Shown here piece by piece: positions 25,321-33,816 of a stretch of 64,000 nucleotides of DNA. The translations under genes were made by a program, and so were the position numbers. Source of the stretch: Curtobacterium sp. MCSS17_007 (GTDB lineage Bacteria > Actinomycetota > Actinomycetes > Actinomycetales > Microbacteriaceae); NCBI RefSeq assembly GCF_003234175.2, contig NZ_CP126257.1, forward strand, positions 1,426,001 to 1,490,000, given 5' to 3'. Numbering within the stretch: the first letter of the stretch is position 1; every line of letters begins with the position of its first letter. The notes under the pieces are model-generated. The model had not been told where the DNA came from. It worked only from the letters and a program-made list of their open reading frames with translations, and did not search any database.

Positions 25321-28293
25321 ATGACCGGTCGGACGAGGACGTCCCGTTCCGAGATGGCCCGGCTGGGCTTCGCGGAGCTGTCGGAGAGCCTGGAACGGAT
25401 CGCCGGACTGGAGGCACGGTCCGGCCCCGAGATGCGGGTGCCGGTCACCGACGCCCCGGCCCTCTGGGAGTCGACGGCCGATCCGGACGGCGCGCTGCGG
25501 CTGGTGGAACGGCTGCTCGACCGTGCACCCGACGAGCTGCGACCGGTGCTGGCCGACGAGCACGCCACGGAGCGCCTCGTCCGCCTGCTCGGCGCCTCGG
25601 TCGGGCTCGGGGAGTTCCTGCACCGTCGGCCGGCCGAGATCGCGCTGCTGCTCGAGCCGGTCACGCCACCGTGGTCGCAGGAGGCGTACAGCGCCTCCCT
25701 GGCCGAGGCCGTCGACGGCGCCACGGGGGAGGACGCCCGTGTGCGGCTCCGCGTCCGGTACCGTCGGCACCTGGCGCAGATCGCACTGTTCGACGTGCTG
25801 CACGACGCGCCGACCGAGGCGTTCCCCGTCGTCGCCGCAGGGCTCGCCGACCTGGCGGGCGCTGCGCTCGAGGCCGCGGTGGCCGTCGCCCGGCGCGAGG
25901 TCCCGTTCCCCGCAGCAGACGTCGCGGCGACCCCGCTCGCGGTCATCGCGATGGGCAAGGCCGGCGCCCGTGAGCTCAACTACGTCAGCGACGTCGACGT
26001 CATCTTCGTCACCGAGCCGACGCGGGACGACGCCGCGGACACGGGCGTCGGCACCGACCGTGCCGTGCTCATCGCGACGCGACTGGCGATCGCCGCGACG
26101 CACGCGATCACCGACCTCGCCGCCGAACCGGCGCTCTGGGAGGTGGACGCGAACCTCCGCCCGGAGGGCAAGGACGGCGCGCTCGTCCGGACGCTCGACT
26201 CGCACGTCGCCTACTACGAGCGGTGGGCCAAGGGGTGGGAGTTCCAGGCCCTGCTCAAGGCCCGGCCGATCGCCGGCAGCCGTGACCTCGGGGAGCGCTA
26301 CGCGGCAGCGGTGGCGCCGTTCGTGTGGACGTCGGCCGGCCGGCCCGGGTTCGTCGAGTCCGTGCAGCGGATGCGCGAGCGGGTCACCGAGCACATCCCG
26401 GACGACGAGGTCGACCGGCAGATCAAGCTCGGACCGGGCGGCCTGCGCGACGTCGAGTTCACCGTGCAGCTGCTCCAGCTCGTGCACGGCCGCGACGACG
26501 AGTCCGTCCGGGTGCGCTCGACGCTCGAGGCCATGGACGCCCTCGCGGCCGCGGGCTACGTCGGCCGCCCGGAGGCGGCACGCTTCGGTCCCGACTACGC
26601 GCTGCTGCGCGTGCTCGAGCACCGCATCCAGCTCCGCCGGCTGCAGCGGACACACCTCATGCCCTCCGACGAGGACGAACTCCGGGTGCTCGCACGCTCG
26701 ACCGGACTCGCCACCTCGGCGTCCGCGCTCGAGCAGCGCTGGCGGGGCGTGAAGCTCGAGGTCCGCGGGCTCCACGAGCGGCTGTTCTACCGTCCGCTGC
26801 TGTCCGCGGTGGCCGCGACCGACGGCGACATCGTCCTGACGAACGACCAGGCGGCCGACCGCCTCGGAGCGATCGGCTTCGCGGACCCGGCCGGAGCGCT
26901 CGGCCACATCCGTGCCCTCACGCAGGGCACGAGCCGGCGCGCCGCGATCCAGCGGAACCTGTTGCCGGTGCTGCTCCGGTGGATGGCCGAGGGACCGGCA
27001 CCGGACCGGGCACTCCTCGCGTTCCGGCGGCTGAGCGACACGCTGGGGGAGTCGAGCTGGTTCCTCCGCATGCTCCGTGACTCCTCGGGGGCCGCGCACT
27101 CGCTGACGACCGTGCTGTCCGAGTCGGCCTTCCTCGCCGGCCTGCTCGAACGCTTCCCCGAGGCCGTCGCGTGGCTCGACGAACCCGACGCGCTCCTGCG
27201 CCCCCGCCCGCTGGGGTCGCTGCTCGCCGAGCACGCCGCGACGACCGCGCGACACGGTCAGGACGTGGACGGTGCAGCCGCCCTCGTGCGGTCGGCCCGG
27301 CGACGGGAGACACTCCGTCTCGGCATGGCCGCGGTGCTCGGGTACCTCGACGTCGACGCGCTGGGACCGGCACTGTCGGACGTCACCGAGGCGACGCTCG
27401 CGGGCGCCCTCGCCCTCGCTCGCCGCGACGCCCCGCCCGAGCTCGCGTTCGGCATCGTCGCCATGGGACGGTTCGGGGGCCGGGAGCTCGGGTTCGGCTC
27501 CGACGCCGACGTGCTGTACGTGTACCGGGCCCCGGAGGACCTGGCACCCGAGCGGGCCTCTCGCGCCGCACAGACCATCGTCCGCGAGCTCTCGCGCCTG
27601 ACGGACGACGCCATCCACCCGTTCGAGCTCGACACGGACCTGCGCCCCGAGGGCAAGAACGGCCCGGTGGTGCGCACGCTCGACTCCTACGGCGCGTACT
27701 ACGCCCGCTGGTCGCTGACCTGGGAGGCGCAGGCGCTGCTGCGGGCCCGTGGGGCGGTCGGCGACGACGCGCTCCTCCGGGACTTCGAGCACCTGGCCGA
27801 CCGGACCCGCTACCCGGACCAGATCGACGACCGGGAGGTCCGCGAGGTGCGCCGCATCAAGGCGCGCGTGGAGTCCGAACGGCTGCCGCGCGGCGCCGAT
27901 CCCGCCCGACACCTCAAGCTCGGCCGCGGGTCGCTCAGCGACGTCGAGTGGTTCGTGCAGTTGCTGCAGCTGCAGCACGCGACGTCGGTACCGGGACTCC
28001 GCACGACCTCGACCCTCGAGGCCCTCGACGCGGCGACGGTGGCGGGGCTCGTCGAGGGAGAGGACGCCGAGCGGCTCGGGGCGGCCTGGCGCTTCGCGTC
28101 GCGGACCCGGAGTGCGCTCGTGCTCTGGTCGGGGAAGACGACCGACGTGCTGCCGGTCGACCGCGTGCAGCTCGAGGGCATCGCCCGCCTGATGGAGTAC
28201 CCGCCGGGGTCCGCGTCGCAGCTCGAGGACGACTACCTGGGTGTGACCCGACGAGCACGGCAGGTGTTCGAGCGCGAGTTCTACGGCGCCTGA
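25321..28293 (+). CDS. glnE: Bifunctional glutamine-synthetase adenylyltransferase/deadenylase
   Basis: This 990-residue protein has two nucleotidyltransferase modules: one around residue 210 (GKAGARELNYVSDVDVIFV) and one around 715 (GRFGGRELGFGSDADVLYVY). Each is followed by a helical GlnE-type domain with a KLGPGGLRDVEF or KLGRGSLSDVEW motif. Such enzymes attach AMP to, and remove it from, a tyrosine of type I glutamine synthetase in response to PII and glutamine. The target in this window is the glnA at 33817-35241. The start is the ATG at 25321; an internal ATG at residue 12 is an alternative. It follows glnA2 by 22 bases and is probably co-transcribed. Confidence 0.95.
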   Translation: MTGRTRTSRSEMARLGFAELSESLERIAGLEARSGPEMRVPVTDAPALWESTADPDGALRLVERLLDRAPDELRPVLADEHATERLVRLLGASVGLGEFLHRRPAEIALLLEPVTPPWSQEAYSASLAEAVDGATGEDARVRLRVRYRRHLAQIALFDVLHDAPTEAFPVVAAGLADLAGAALEAAVAVARREVPFPAADVAATPLAVIAMGKAGARELNYVSDVDVIFVTEPTRDDAADTGVGTDRAVLIATRLAIAATHAITDLAAEPALWEVDANLRPEGKDGALVRTLDSHVAYYERWAKGWEFQALLKARPIAGSRDLGERYAAAVAPFVWTSAGRPGFVESVQRMRERVTEHIPDDEVDRQIKLGPGGLRDVEFTVQLLQLVHGRDDESVRVRSTLEAMDALAAAGYVGRPEAARFGPDYALLRVLEHRIQLRRLQRTHLMPSDEDELRVLARSTGLATSASALEQRWRGVKLEVRGLHERLFYRPLLSAVAATDGDIVLTNDQAADRLGAIGFADPAGALGHIRALTQGTSRRAAIQRNLLPVLLRWMAEGPAPDRALLAFRRLSDTLGESSWFLRMLRDSSGAAHSLTTVLSESAFLAGLLERFPEAVAWLDEPDALLRPRPLGSLLAEHAATTARHGQDVDGAAALVRSARRRETLRLGMAAVLGYLDVDALGPALSDVTEATLAGALALARRDAPPELAFGIVAMGRFGGRELGFGSDADVLYVYRAPEDLAPERASRAAQTIVRELSRLTDDAIHPFELDTDLRPEGKNGPVVRTLDSYGAYYARWSLTWEAQALLRARGAVGDDALLRDFEHLADRTRYPDQIDDREVREVRRIKARVESERLPRGADPARHLKLGRGSLSDVEWFVQLLQLQHATSVPGLRTTSTLEALDAATVAGLVEGEDAERLGAAWRFASRTRSALVLWSGKTTDVLPVDRVQLEGIARLMEYPPGSASQLEDDYLGVTRRARQVFEREFYGA

Positions 28294-28819
28294 CGGACAC
28301 CCGGAGGAGGGCTCCGTCCGGCGGCGACACGCCCGGACGGTCGCAACTCGCGAGAAGATGACATGTCGTCGAGGATGAATTCCTCGTGTCGAGGGTTGTC
28401 CCCCGACTCATCTTCCGATGTACCCCGTGCTGTCCACCCCGGGAGTGCTCTTCGCAGCTGGGGATCAGGTTCCGGGTTCCTCGTCGCACCCGCCTGCGGC
28501 GCGGCTCGCCGTGCGCGCCAACCCGCCCCTGAACTGGACTTTCCCACGCGAAGCAGGGCGCGCCTCCCGGTCGGCGGGACCGGTGCGCGCAGGGTGTGAG
28601 CGCTCCCGGACGGTCCGCCGTGGTGCTGTCAGCAGCACGGCGGACACAGGAGGGGTGCCGCGATGCGGACAGCCATGTACCCCGTGACAGGGCCACAGTG
28701 CCCCCGGACGGGGGACGCGTTGCGCGGCGCGGCCGGTTCTGCATCAATGGCCTCACCCGAACCGGCCATGGTTCCCCGATGAAGCGGAATCCCCACCTCG
28801 AACGTTGAAGCAGGGATCG
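28294..28819. other. Non-coding gap with structured leader before the exopolysaccharide operon
   Basis: These 526 bases contain no convincing gene. The first third is less GC-rich than the surroundings and holds a small CGAGGA/TCCTCG hairpin (28370-28386). A second stem with one bulge lies at 28614-28644 (TCCGCCGT with ACGGCGGA). Pairing segments such as AATGGCC/GGCCAT occur just upstream of the glycosyltransferase start. The layout suggests a long 5' leader with regulatory structure. I cannot assign a known riboswitch. Confidence 0.45.
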
Positions 28820-30424
28820 ATGTTCACCTTCATTCTGCAGATCCGGCAGATGGTCGAAGGGCACCCCGAGTTCTACCTGTTCGCCGTGTACTCCGCGGTG
28901 ATCTGGTTGCTCTGGCTGCTCAAGGTCATCCTGTCGGCCCGCTACCGCCCGTACACCGGCACCTTCGTCGGGACGACCAGTGTCGTCGTCCCCGTCGTCG
29001 ACGAGCCGATCGACCTGTTCCGCGACGTGATCGGCCGCATGGTCGAACAGGGTCCGGGCGAGATCATCGTCGTCATCAACGGCGCCAGGAACGAGGCGTT
29101 GGAGCAGGTCTGCGACGAGTTCGCCCCGCTCGTCCGCTGGACCCACACGCCCGTCCCGGGCAAGCGCAACGCCGTCAAGGTCGGTACCGAGATGTCGACC
29201 GGTGACATCACCGTGCTCGTGGACTCGGACACGGTGTGGACGCCCGGCACGCTCTCGGAGCTGCTCAAGCCGTTCGCCGACGAGTCCGTCGGCGGCGTCA
29301 CCACCCGACAGCGGATCCTCGAGCCGACCCGCTCGTGGATCACCCGCTGGGCCGACTGGCTCGAGAACTCCCGCGCGCTGTACTCGATGCCCGCGCAGAG
29401 CGTGCTCGGGCAGATCGGGTGCCTGCCCGGCCGGACGATCGCGTTCCGCCGCAGCATCCTCGTCCGGGTCATGGACCGCTTCATGCACGAGGAGTTCATG
29501 GGCGTGTTCCTCGAGGTGTCCGACGACCGGACGCTCACGAACCTGACGCTCAAGGAGGGCTACCGGACCGTCTACCAGTACACGTCGCTGGTCTACACGG
29601 ACGCCCCGCTGCAGGTGAAGAAGCTGTTCAAGCAACAGCTCCGCTGGGCGCGCGGCTCGCAGTACAACACGCTGCGGATGCTCCCGTGGATGCTCGGACA
29701 CGCGCCGGTCCTCGCGGTGTTCTTCCTCACCGACATCATCCTGCCGTTCATGCTCTTCGGCGTGATCGCCGGCTGGATCTACCGCGCGGTGACCGGGCAG
29801 GGCGAGAACCTGTACCAGGGGATCCTGTCGCAGTACGGGTTCTCGACGGGCTTCGTCTACGTCGCCGGACTGATGGTCGTCTCCAGCGTGCTGAGCATGG
29901 CCATCCGGCAGATGCGGCACCTCGCCGAGAAGCCGAGCGACTTCTTCCGCCTGCCGATGTTCATCATCGTGTCGACGTTCTTCCTCATGCCGATCCGCCT
30001 CATCGGGTTCTTCCGCCTGGCGCACGCGTCCGGCTGGGGGACCCGTGCCGGGGCCTACGCCGGCGGTCCGGTGGAGCAGGCTCCGGCAGACGCGGTCCAG
30101 CCGACCGCGCTGGGCACCGCGCCCGTCAGCCCCGTCGACGCCGGTCTGCCGCCGGTGGACCGTACCGACGTCGTCCGGGCGCGGGTGGACGTCGGGGACC
30201 AGGCCGCGGCCGACCGTGCGTTCGACGAACTCTTCGGGGCCGACGCCACGACCAACTCGACCGCGACGGTCCTCGCCACCCGTCGCTCGGCGGCGACCGC
30301 GGCTGCGGCTGCGCCGACCGGGCGTCCGGCACCGGCGAAGCCCCGCCGGGTCAACCCCTACGCGGCGATCCCGTACGTCATCGGGATCGCGATCTTCGCC
30401 CTGGAGGCGTTCCTCATTGTCTGA
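28820..30424 (+). CDS. Processive family 2 glycosyltransferase (hyaluronan/cellulose-synthase-like)
   Basis: This 534-residue membrane protein has an N-terminal membrane segment (about 12-38), a GT2 catalytic domain with VVVPVVDEP, VDSDTVW (near 135) and the processive-enzyme signature QLRWARG (near 273), then four or so C-terminal membrane helices, a disordered Ala/Pro-rich tail and a last hydrophobic helix. The QxxRW motif marks processive beta-polymer synthases such as hyaluronan, cellulose or NodC-type enzymes. The ATG at 28820 is preferred over a TTG at 28805, with GCAGGGATCG upstream. The end overlaps the next gene by 8 bases. With the UDP-sugar dehydrogenase two genes on, a uronic-acid-containing polymer is plausible. 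Confidence 0.88.
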   Translation: MFTFILQIRQMVEGHPEFYLFAVYSAVIWLLWLLKVILSARYRPYTGTFVGTTSVVVPVVDEPIDLFRDVIGRMVEQGPGEIIVVINGARNEALEQVCDEFAPLVRWTHTPVPGKRNAVKVGTEMSTGDITVLVDSDTVWTPGTLSELLKPFADESVGGVTTRQRILEPTRSWITRWADWLENSRALYSMPAQSVLGQIGCLPGRTIAFRRSILVRVMDRFMHEEFMGVFLEVSDDRTLTNLTLKEGYRTVYQYTSLVYTDAPLQVKKLFKQQLRWARGSQYNTLRMLPWMLGHAPVLAVFFLTDIILPFMLFGVIAGWIYRAVTGQGENLYQGILSQYGFSTGFVYVAGLMVVSSVLSMAIRQMRHLAEKPSDFFRLPMFIIVSTFFLMPIRLIGFFRLAHASGWGTRAGAYAGGPVEQAPADAVQPTALGTAPVSPVDAGLPPVDRTDVVRARVDVGDQAAADRAFDELFGADATTNSTATVLATRRSAATAAAAAPTGRPAPAKPRRVNPYAAIPYVIGIAIFALEAFLIV

Positions 30425-31958
30425 CCTCATCCGATCCACCAGCACGTGGTGGGCGCAGTCCAGCAAGCACGCCCGCCGCACCGCCATCGGCACGACGGCC
30501 ATCGTCCTCGTCCTCGGCCTCATCACCTGGACCGTGTGGGTGTCCCCGGCGGGGCCGGTGTCCACGGCCGTCCACTCCGCCCTCGGGGTGACTCCGCCGA
30601 AGGCGAAGCAGCCCACCGCCGCCCAGCTCGCCGCGAAGCTCGACGCCGCGCAGCAGACCATCTGGAAACTCGAGGGCGAACTCGACTCGTCGAGCGCTCA
30701 GGCCGGCTCGCGGGCCGACGAGATCGCGCGGCTCAAGGCGCAGATCGCGTCGCTCCAGTCCGACCTCGGAGCGGCGACGAGCGGGAAGTCGTCGGCGGCG
30801 GGTTCCGGTTCCGCCGCCGGATCGTCCGGACCCGGCGGCTCGGCCGCGGGCACGTCCTCCGGTGGCTCGGGGTCGGGTGGTGCCGCCGGCGGCTCGTCCG
30901 GCGATGCTGCCCCGGGCGGAACCGCGCCGAACACCGGCCCGTCGAAGGACCCGGTCGGCACGGAACCGATCCGCACGCCCACCAAGGCGCAGATCCTCGG
31001 CCAGCAGTCGCGTTGGTACGGCCTCTACACGGCGCAGTCCCCGTTCAACTGGGCCGAGTACGACCGTGTCTCGCAGGAGGTCGGCCGGGCCACCAACATG
31101 GTGGGCTACTTCCAGGGCTTCGACCAGGACTTCAACGCCGGCGCCGTGCAGCGGTCGTGGGCGAACGGTCGCCTGCCGATGATGACGTGGGAGACCGTTC
31201 CCGCGAAGACCGGCAACGACCAGCCGTACGTCGAGGGCTACACGAACCAGGACATCGTCTCCGGGAAGTTCGACGACTACCTGGCGTCGTACGCCAGGGC
31301 GCTGAAGGCCAACGGCATGCCCGTCGTCATCCGCCTCGACCACGAGATGAACGGCCAGTGGTACAACTGGTCCGAAGGGTCGAAGCAGCAGAACGCACCC
31401 GGGTCGTACGTCGCCATGTGGCAGCACGTGCACGACGTCTTCCAGGCCAACGGGGCGAACGACTACGTCATCTGGAACTGGTCGCCGTCGCGCATCGACA
31501 AGCTCGGCAACCCGAAGTACCAGACGCTCGACTACATGCGCCAGTACTACCCCGGCGCCGACTACGTCGACTGGGTCGGCATGAGCGGGTACTACCGAAC
31601 CGCCACCGAGCAGCCCACCTTCCAGAACACCTTCGGCGCCACGCTCGCGCAGCTCCGGCAGGTCGCCCCCGGCAAGCACGTCCTGCTGAACGAGATCGGC
31701 GCCACCGAGACCGGTGGCAGCGTCTCGGACAGCCAGAAGTCGCAGTGGATCGACTCGCTCTTCGACGCCCTGGCGGACCCGGCCAACCGCGACGTCATCG
31801 GCTTCGCGTACTTCAGCCAGGTGGCCACCACCATCGTCGACGGCACCCGCACCACGAACGACTGGCGCCTCGACTCCCGTGCCGACAGCCTGGCGACCTT
31901 CGCCGAGGGCATCGCCCGCACCGACACCGACTACGACCTGCAGGAGGTCAAGCAGTGA
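30417..31958 (+). CDS. Membrane-anchored GH26-like glycoside hydrolase
   Basis: This 513-residue protein starts at a TTG that overlaps the glycosyltransferase end. It has a short cytoplasmic N-terminus, one membrane anchor (about 22-42), a coiled-coil stretch (about 70-120), a Gly/Ser-rich linker (about 125-180) and an extracellular glycosidase domain (about 200-500). The domain has RLDHEMNGQWYNW with the presumed acid/base E310 and LLNEIGATE with the presumed nucleophile E426, the arrangement of clan GH-A family 26 (beta-mannanase-like). In an operon with a polymer synthase it probably trims or releases the nascent polysaccharide, as hydrolases do in cellulose and alginate systems. Specificity cannot be read from sequence. 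Confidence 0.85.
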   Translation: MSDLIRSTSTWWAQSSKHARRTAIGTTAIVLVLGLITWTVWVSPAGPVSTAVHSALGVTPPKAKQPTAAQLAAKLDAAQQTIWKLEGELDSSSAQAGSRADEIARLKAQIASLQSDLGAATSGKSSAAGSGSAAGSSGPGGSAAGTSSGGSGSGGAAGGSSGDAAPGGTAPNTGPSKDPVGTEPIRTPTKAQILGQQSRWYGLYTAQSPFNWAEYDRVSQEVGRATNMVGYFQGFDQDFNAGAVQRSWANGRLPMMTWETVPAKTGNDQPYVEGYTNQDIVSGKFDDYLASYARALKANGMPVVIRLDHEMNGQWYNWSEGSKQQNAPGSYVAMWQHVHDVFQANGANDYVIWNWSPSRIDKLGNPKYQTLDYMRQYYPGADYVDWVGMSGYYRTATEQPTFQNTFGATLAQLRQVAPGKHVLLNEIGATETGGSVSDSQKSQWIDSLFDALADPANRDVIGFAYFSQVATTIVDGTRTTNDWRLDSRADSLATFAEGIARTDTDYDLQEVKQ

Positions 31959-33379
31959 CCGCTCAGAAGAAGACCGACGCCGCCGACGTGCGGCCGGCTC
32001 CCGTCATCAGCGTCATCGGCACCGGCTACCTCGGCGCCACCCACGCGGCCGCGATGGCCGAGATGGGCTTCGACACCATCGGCGTGGACGTGGACCCCGC
32101 GAAGCTCGCCGCGCTCTCCGCCGGCGAGGTGCCCTTCTACGAGCCGGGACTACCCGAGCTCATCACGAAGCACGTCGCCACCGGCCGACTGCGCTTCACG
32201 GCCGACCTCGCCGAGGCCGTGACGGCTGCCGACGTCCACTTCGTGTGCGTCGGGACGCCGCAGAAGGCGGGGTCGCACGCCGCGAACCTCACCTACGTCG
32301 AGGCGGCGACGCGCGGGGTGGCCGAGCACCTCACCCACCCCGGCCTGATCATCGGCAAGTCCACCGTGCCGGTCGGGACGGCCGCACGGCTGCGCGGCAT
32401 CGTCCGCGAGTTCGCGCCGAGCGGGATCGATGCCGAGCTGGTCTGGAACCCCGAGTTCCTCCGCGAGGGCAAGGCCGTCGACGACACCCTCCACCCGGAC
32501 CGCCTGGTCTGGGGCGGTGCCTCGGCCGCGGCGGACGCCGTCATCCGCGAGGTCTACGCCGCACCCATCGCCGAGGGCACCCCGGTCATCACGACCGACC
32601 TCGCCACCGCCGAGCTCGTGAAGGTGAGCGCGAACGCCTTCCTCGCAACGAAGATCTCGTTCATCAACGCGATCTCCGAGATGTGCGCGATCACCGGAGC
32701 CGACGTCACGACCCTTGCCGACGCCCTCGGGCACGACGTCCGCATCGGCAGGAAGTTCCTCGACGCCGGTCTCGGCTTCGGTGGCGGCTGCCTGCCGAAG
32801 GACATCCGCGCGCTCATGCACCGCGCGAACGAGATCGGCGCCGGTCGTGTCGTCGGACTCATGCAGCAGGTCGACGAGATCAACATGGGGCAGCGCGAGC
32901 GGGTCATCGACATGACGATCGAGGCGCTCGGCGGCTCCGTGCTGAACCGCCGCGTGGCCGTGATCGGCGCCGCCTTCAAGCCGCTCACCGACGACGTCCG
33001 CGACTCGCCGGCGCTCAACGTCGCCGCGGCCCTGCACCTCCGCGGGGCGCAGGTCACGCTGTGGGACCCGGAGGCGAACGAGACCGCCCGGCGCTCCTTC
33101 CCGACGCTGTCCTACGCCGCCACGAAGGAGGACGCGGTCGAGGGGGCCGACGTCGTGCTCGTCCTGACGGAGTGGGACGAGGTCGTGCAGGCGTCGCCCG
33201 TGGCGCTCGCGTCGCTCGTCGGCCGTCGCGTCGTGATCGACGCGCGCAACTGCCTCCCGGTCGCCGACTGGGTCGAGGCGGGGTGGTCCGTCCGTTCCCT
33301 GGGACGGCCCACTCCGGTCACGGGTGCACCCGTGAGCGTGGCGGCGGGGACGAACGACGTGCTGGCCACGGCGCGCTAG
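31955..33379 (+). CDS. UDP-glucose/GDP-mannose 6-dehydrogenase family
   Basis: This 474-residue NAD-dependent enzyme oxidises a nucleotide sugar at C6 in two steps. It shows the N-terminal NAD motif VIGTGYLGATHAA, the catalytic cysteine C279 in FGGGCLPKD, and a C-terminal domain with DVRDSPALNVA. These are typical of UDP-glucose 6-dehydrogenase, giving UDP-glucuronate, though GDP-mannose or UDP-aminosugar substrates cannot be excluded. The GTG start overlaps the glycosidase stop codon by 4 bases, so all three genes from 28820 form one coupled operon. It would supply the uronic-acid donor for the polymerase. Confidence 0.92.
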   Translation: MTAQKKTDAADVRPAPVISVIGTGYLGATHAAAMAEMGFDTIGVDVDPAKLAALSAGEVPFYEPGLPELITKHVATGRLRFTADLAEAVTAADVHFVCVGTPQKAGSHAANLTYVEAATRGVAEHLTHPGLIIGKSTVPVGTAARLRGIVREFAPSGIDAELVWNPEFLREGKAVDDTLHPDRLVWGGASAAADAVIREVYAAPIAEGTPVITTDLATAELVKVSANAFLATKISFINAISEMCAITGADVTTLADALGHDVRIGRKFLDAGLGFGGGCLPKDIRALMHRANEIGAGRVVGLMQQVDEINMGQRERVIDMTIEALGGSVLNRRVAVIGAAFKPLTDDVRDSPALNVAAALHLRGAQVTLWDPEANETARRSFPTLSYAATKEDAVEGADVVLVLTEWDEVVQASPVALASLVGRRVVIDARNCLPVADWVEAGWSVRSLGRPTPVTGAPVSVAAGTNDVLATAR

Positions 33380-33477
33380 TCGTCGACGCGCAGCAGCGGG
33401 GTCCGTGCCGGTGCGGCGCGGGCCCCGCTCTCGCGTGCCCGGGCAGCCTGGCTGTTCCGGGCGTACCTGGTTGTTCC

Positions 33478-33514
33478 GGGCGTACCTGGTGGTCCGTTCC
33501 GACCAGGTACGCCC
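33478..33514. repeat. Palindromic intergenic repeat, family 3 (copy A)
   Basis: GGGCGTACCTGGT (33478-33490) pairs perfectly with 33502-33514. The left arm is also present as a direct repeat just upstream (GTTCCGGGCGTACCTGG twice). A following GCCCGTTCC/GGAACGGGC stem reaches 33555. Related sequence occurs at 56870-57020. Confidence 0.6.
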
Positions 33515-33573
33515 GTTCCTCCTTGCCATCGGAACCGTGATGGGAAGGAACGGGCAGACAGCGGGGTGACGGT

Positions 33574-33618
33574 CTGGAGGCCCGGTGCCGGTCCGCCGGA
33601 CCGGCACCGGGCCTCCAG
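33574..33618. repeat. Palindromic intergenic repeat, family 1 variant
   Basis: Perfect 21-bp arms (33574-33594, 33598-33618) with a 3-base loop and core CTGGAGGCCCGGTGCCGG. This is a sequence variant of the GGGAGGCGCGGTGCC family that keeps full pairing. The same arm sequence recurs as a half element at 58824. Confidence 0.7.
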
Positions 33619-33769
33619 GCGGTCCTGTCCACAGCTCGCGCGCGGGCCCGGACACGGTCGCGCGCCTCCCCGCCGATGACTCCGCGAAGGCGACAGTGCA
33701 CCGCGAACGGTTCGCCGAAGCCTGTCGCTCTCGCGGTGCACTCAAGCGCCCAGCGTCCCGCAGACGGGG

Positions 33770-33801
33770 AAGGGCCCCGCACCGTGTGGTGCGGGGCCCT
33801 T
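33770..33801 (-). terminator. Terminator hairpin downstream of glnA
   Basis: A perfect 14-bp stem, AAGGGCCCCGCACC with its complement, encloses a GTGT loop 15 bases after the glnA stop codon. On the minus strand it would end glnA transcription; it could also stop read-through from the exopolysaccharide operon. Confidence 0.85.
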
Positions 33802-33816
33802 CTGGGGGAGCGAGGG

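Larger units (their letters stand above)
33380..33769. other. Repeat-rich non-coding gap
   Basis: No gene is visible in these 390 bases. They hold a family 3 palindrome (33478-33514), a variant family 1 palindrome (33574-33618) and a third inverted repeat with 12-bp arms, AGTGCACCGCGA at 33695-33706 and its complement at 33731-33742. The gap separates the exopolysaccharide operon from the converging glnA. Confidence 0.7.

Noticed and set aside
28614..28644. Hairpin after glnE considered as its terminator
   Set aside because: It lies over 300 bases beyond the glnE stop codon, has a bulge and no T-tract. More likely part of the next operon's leader.
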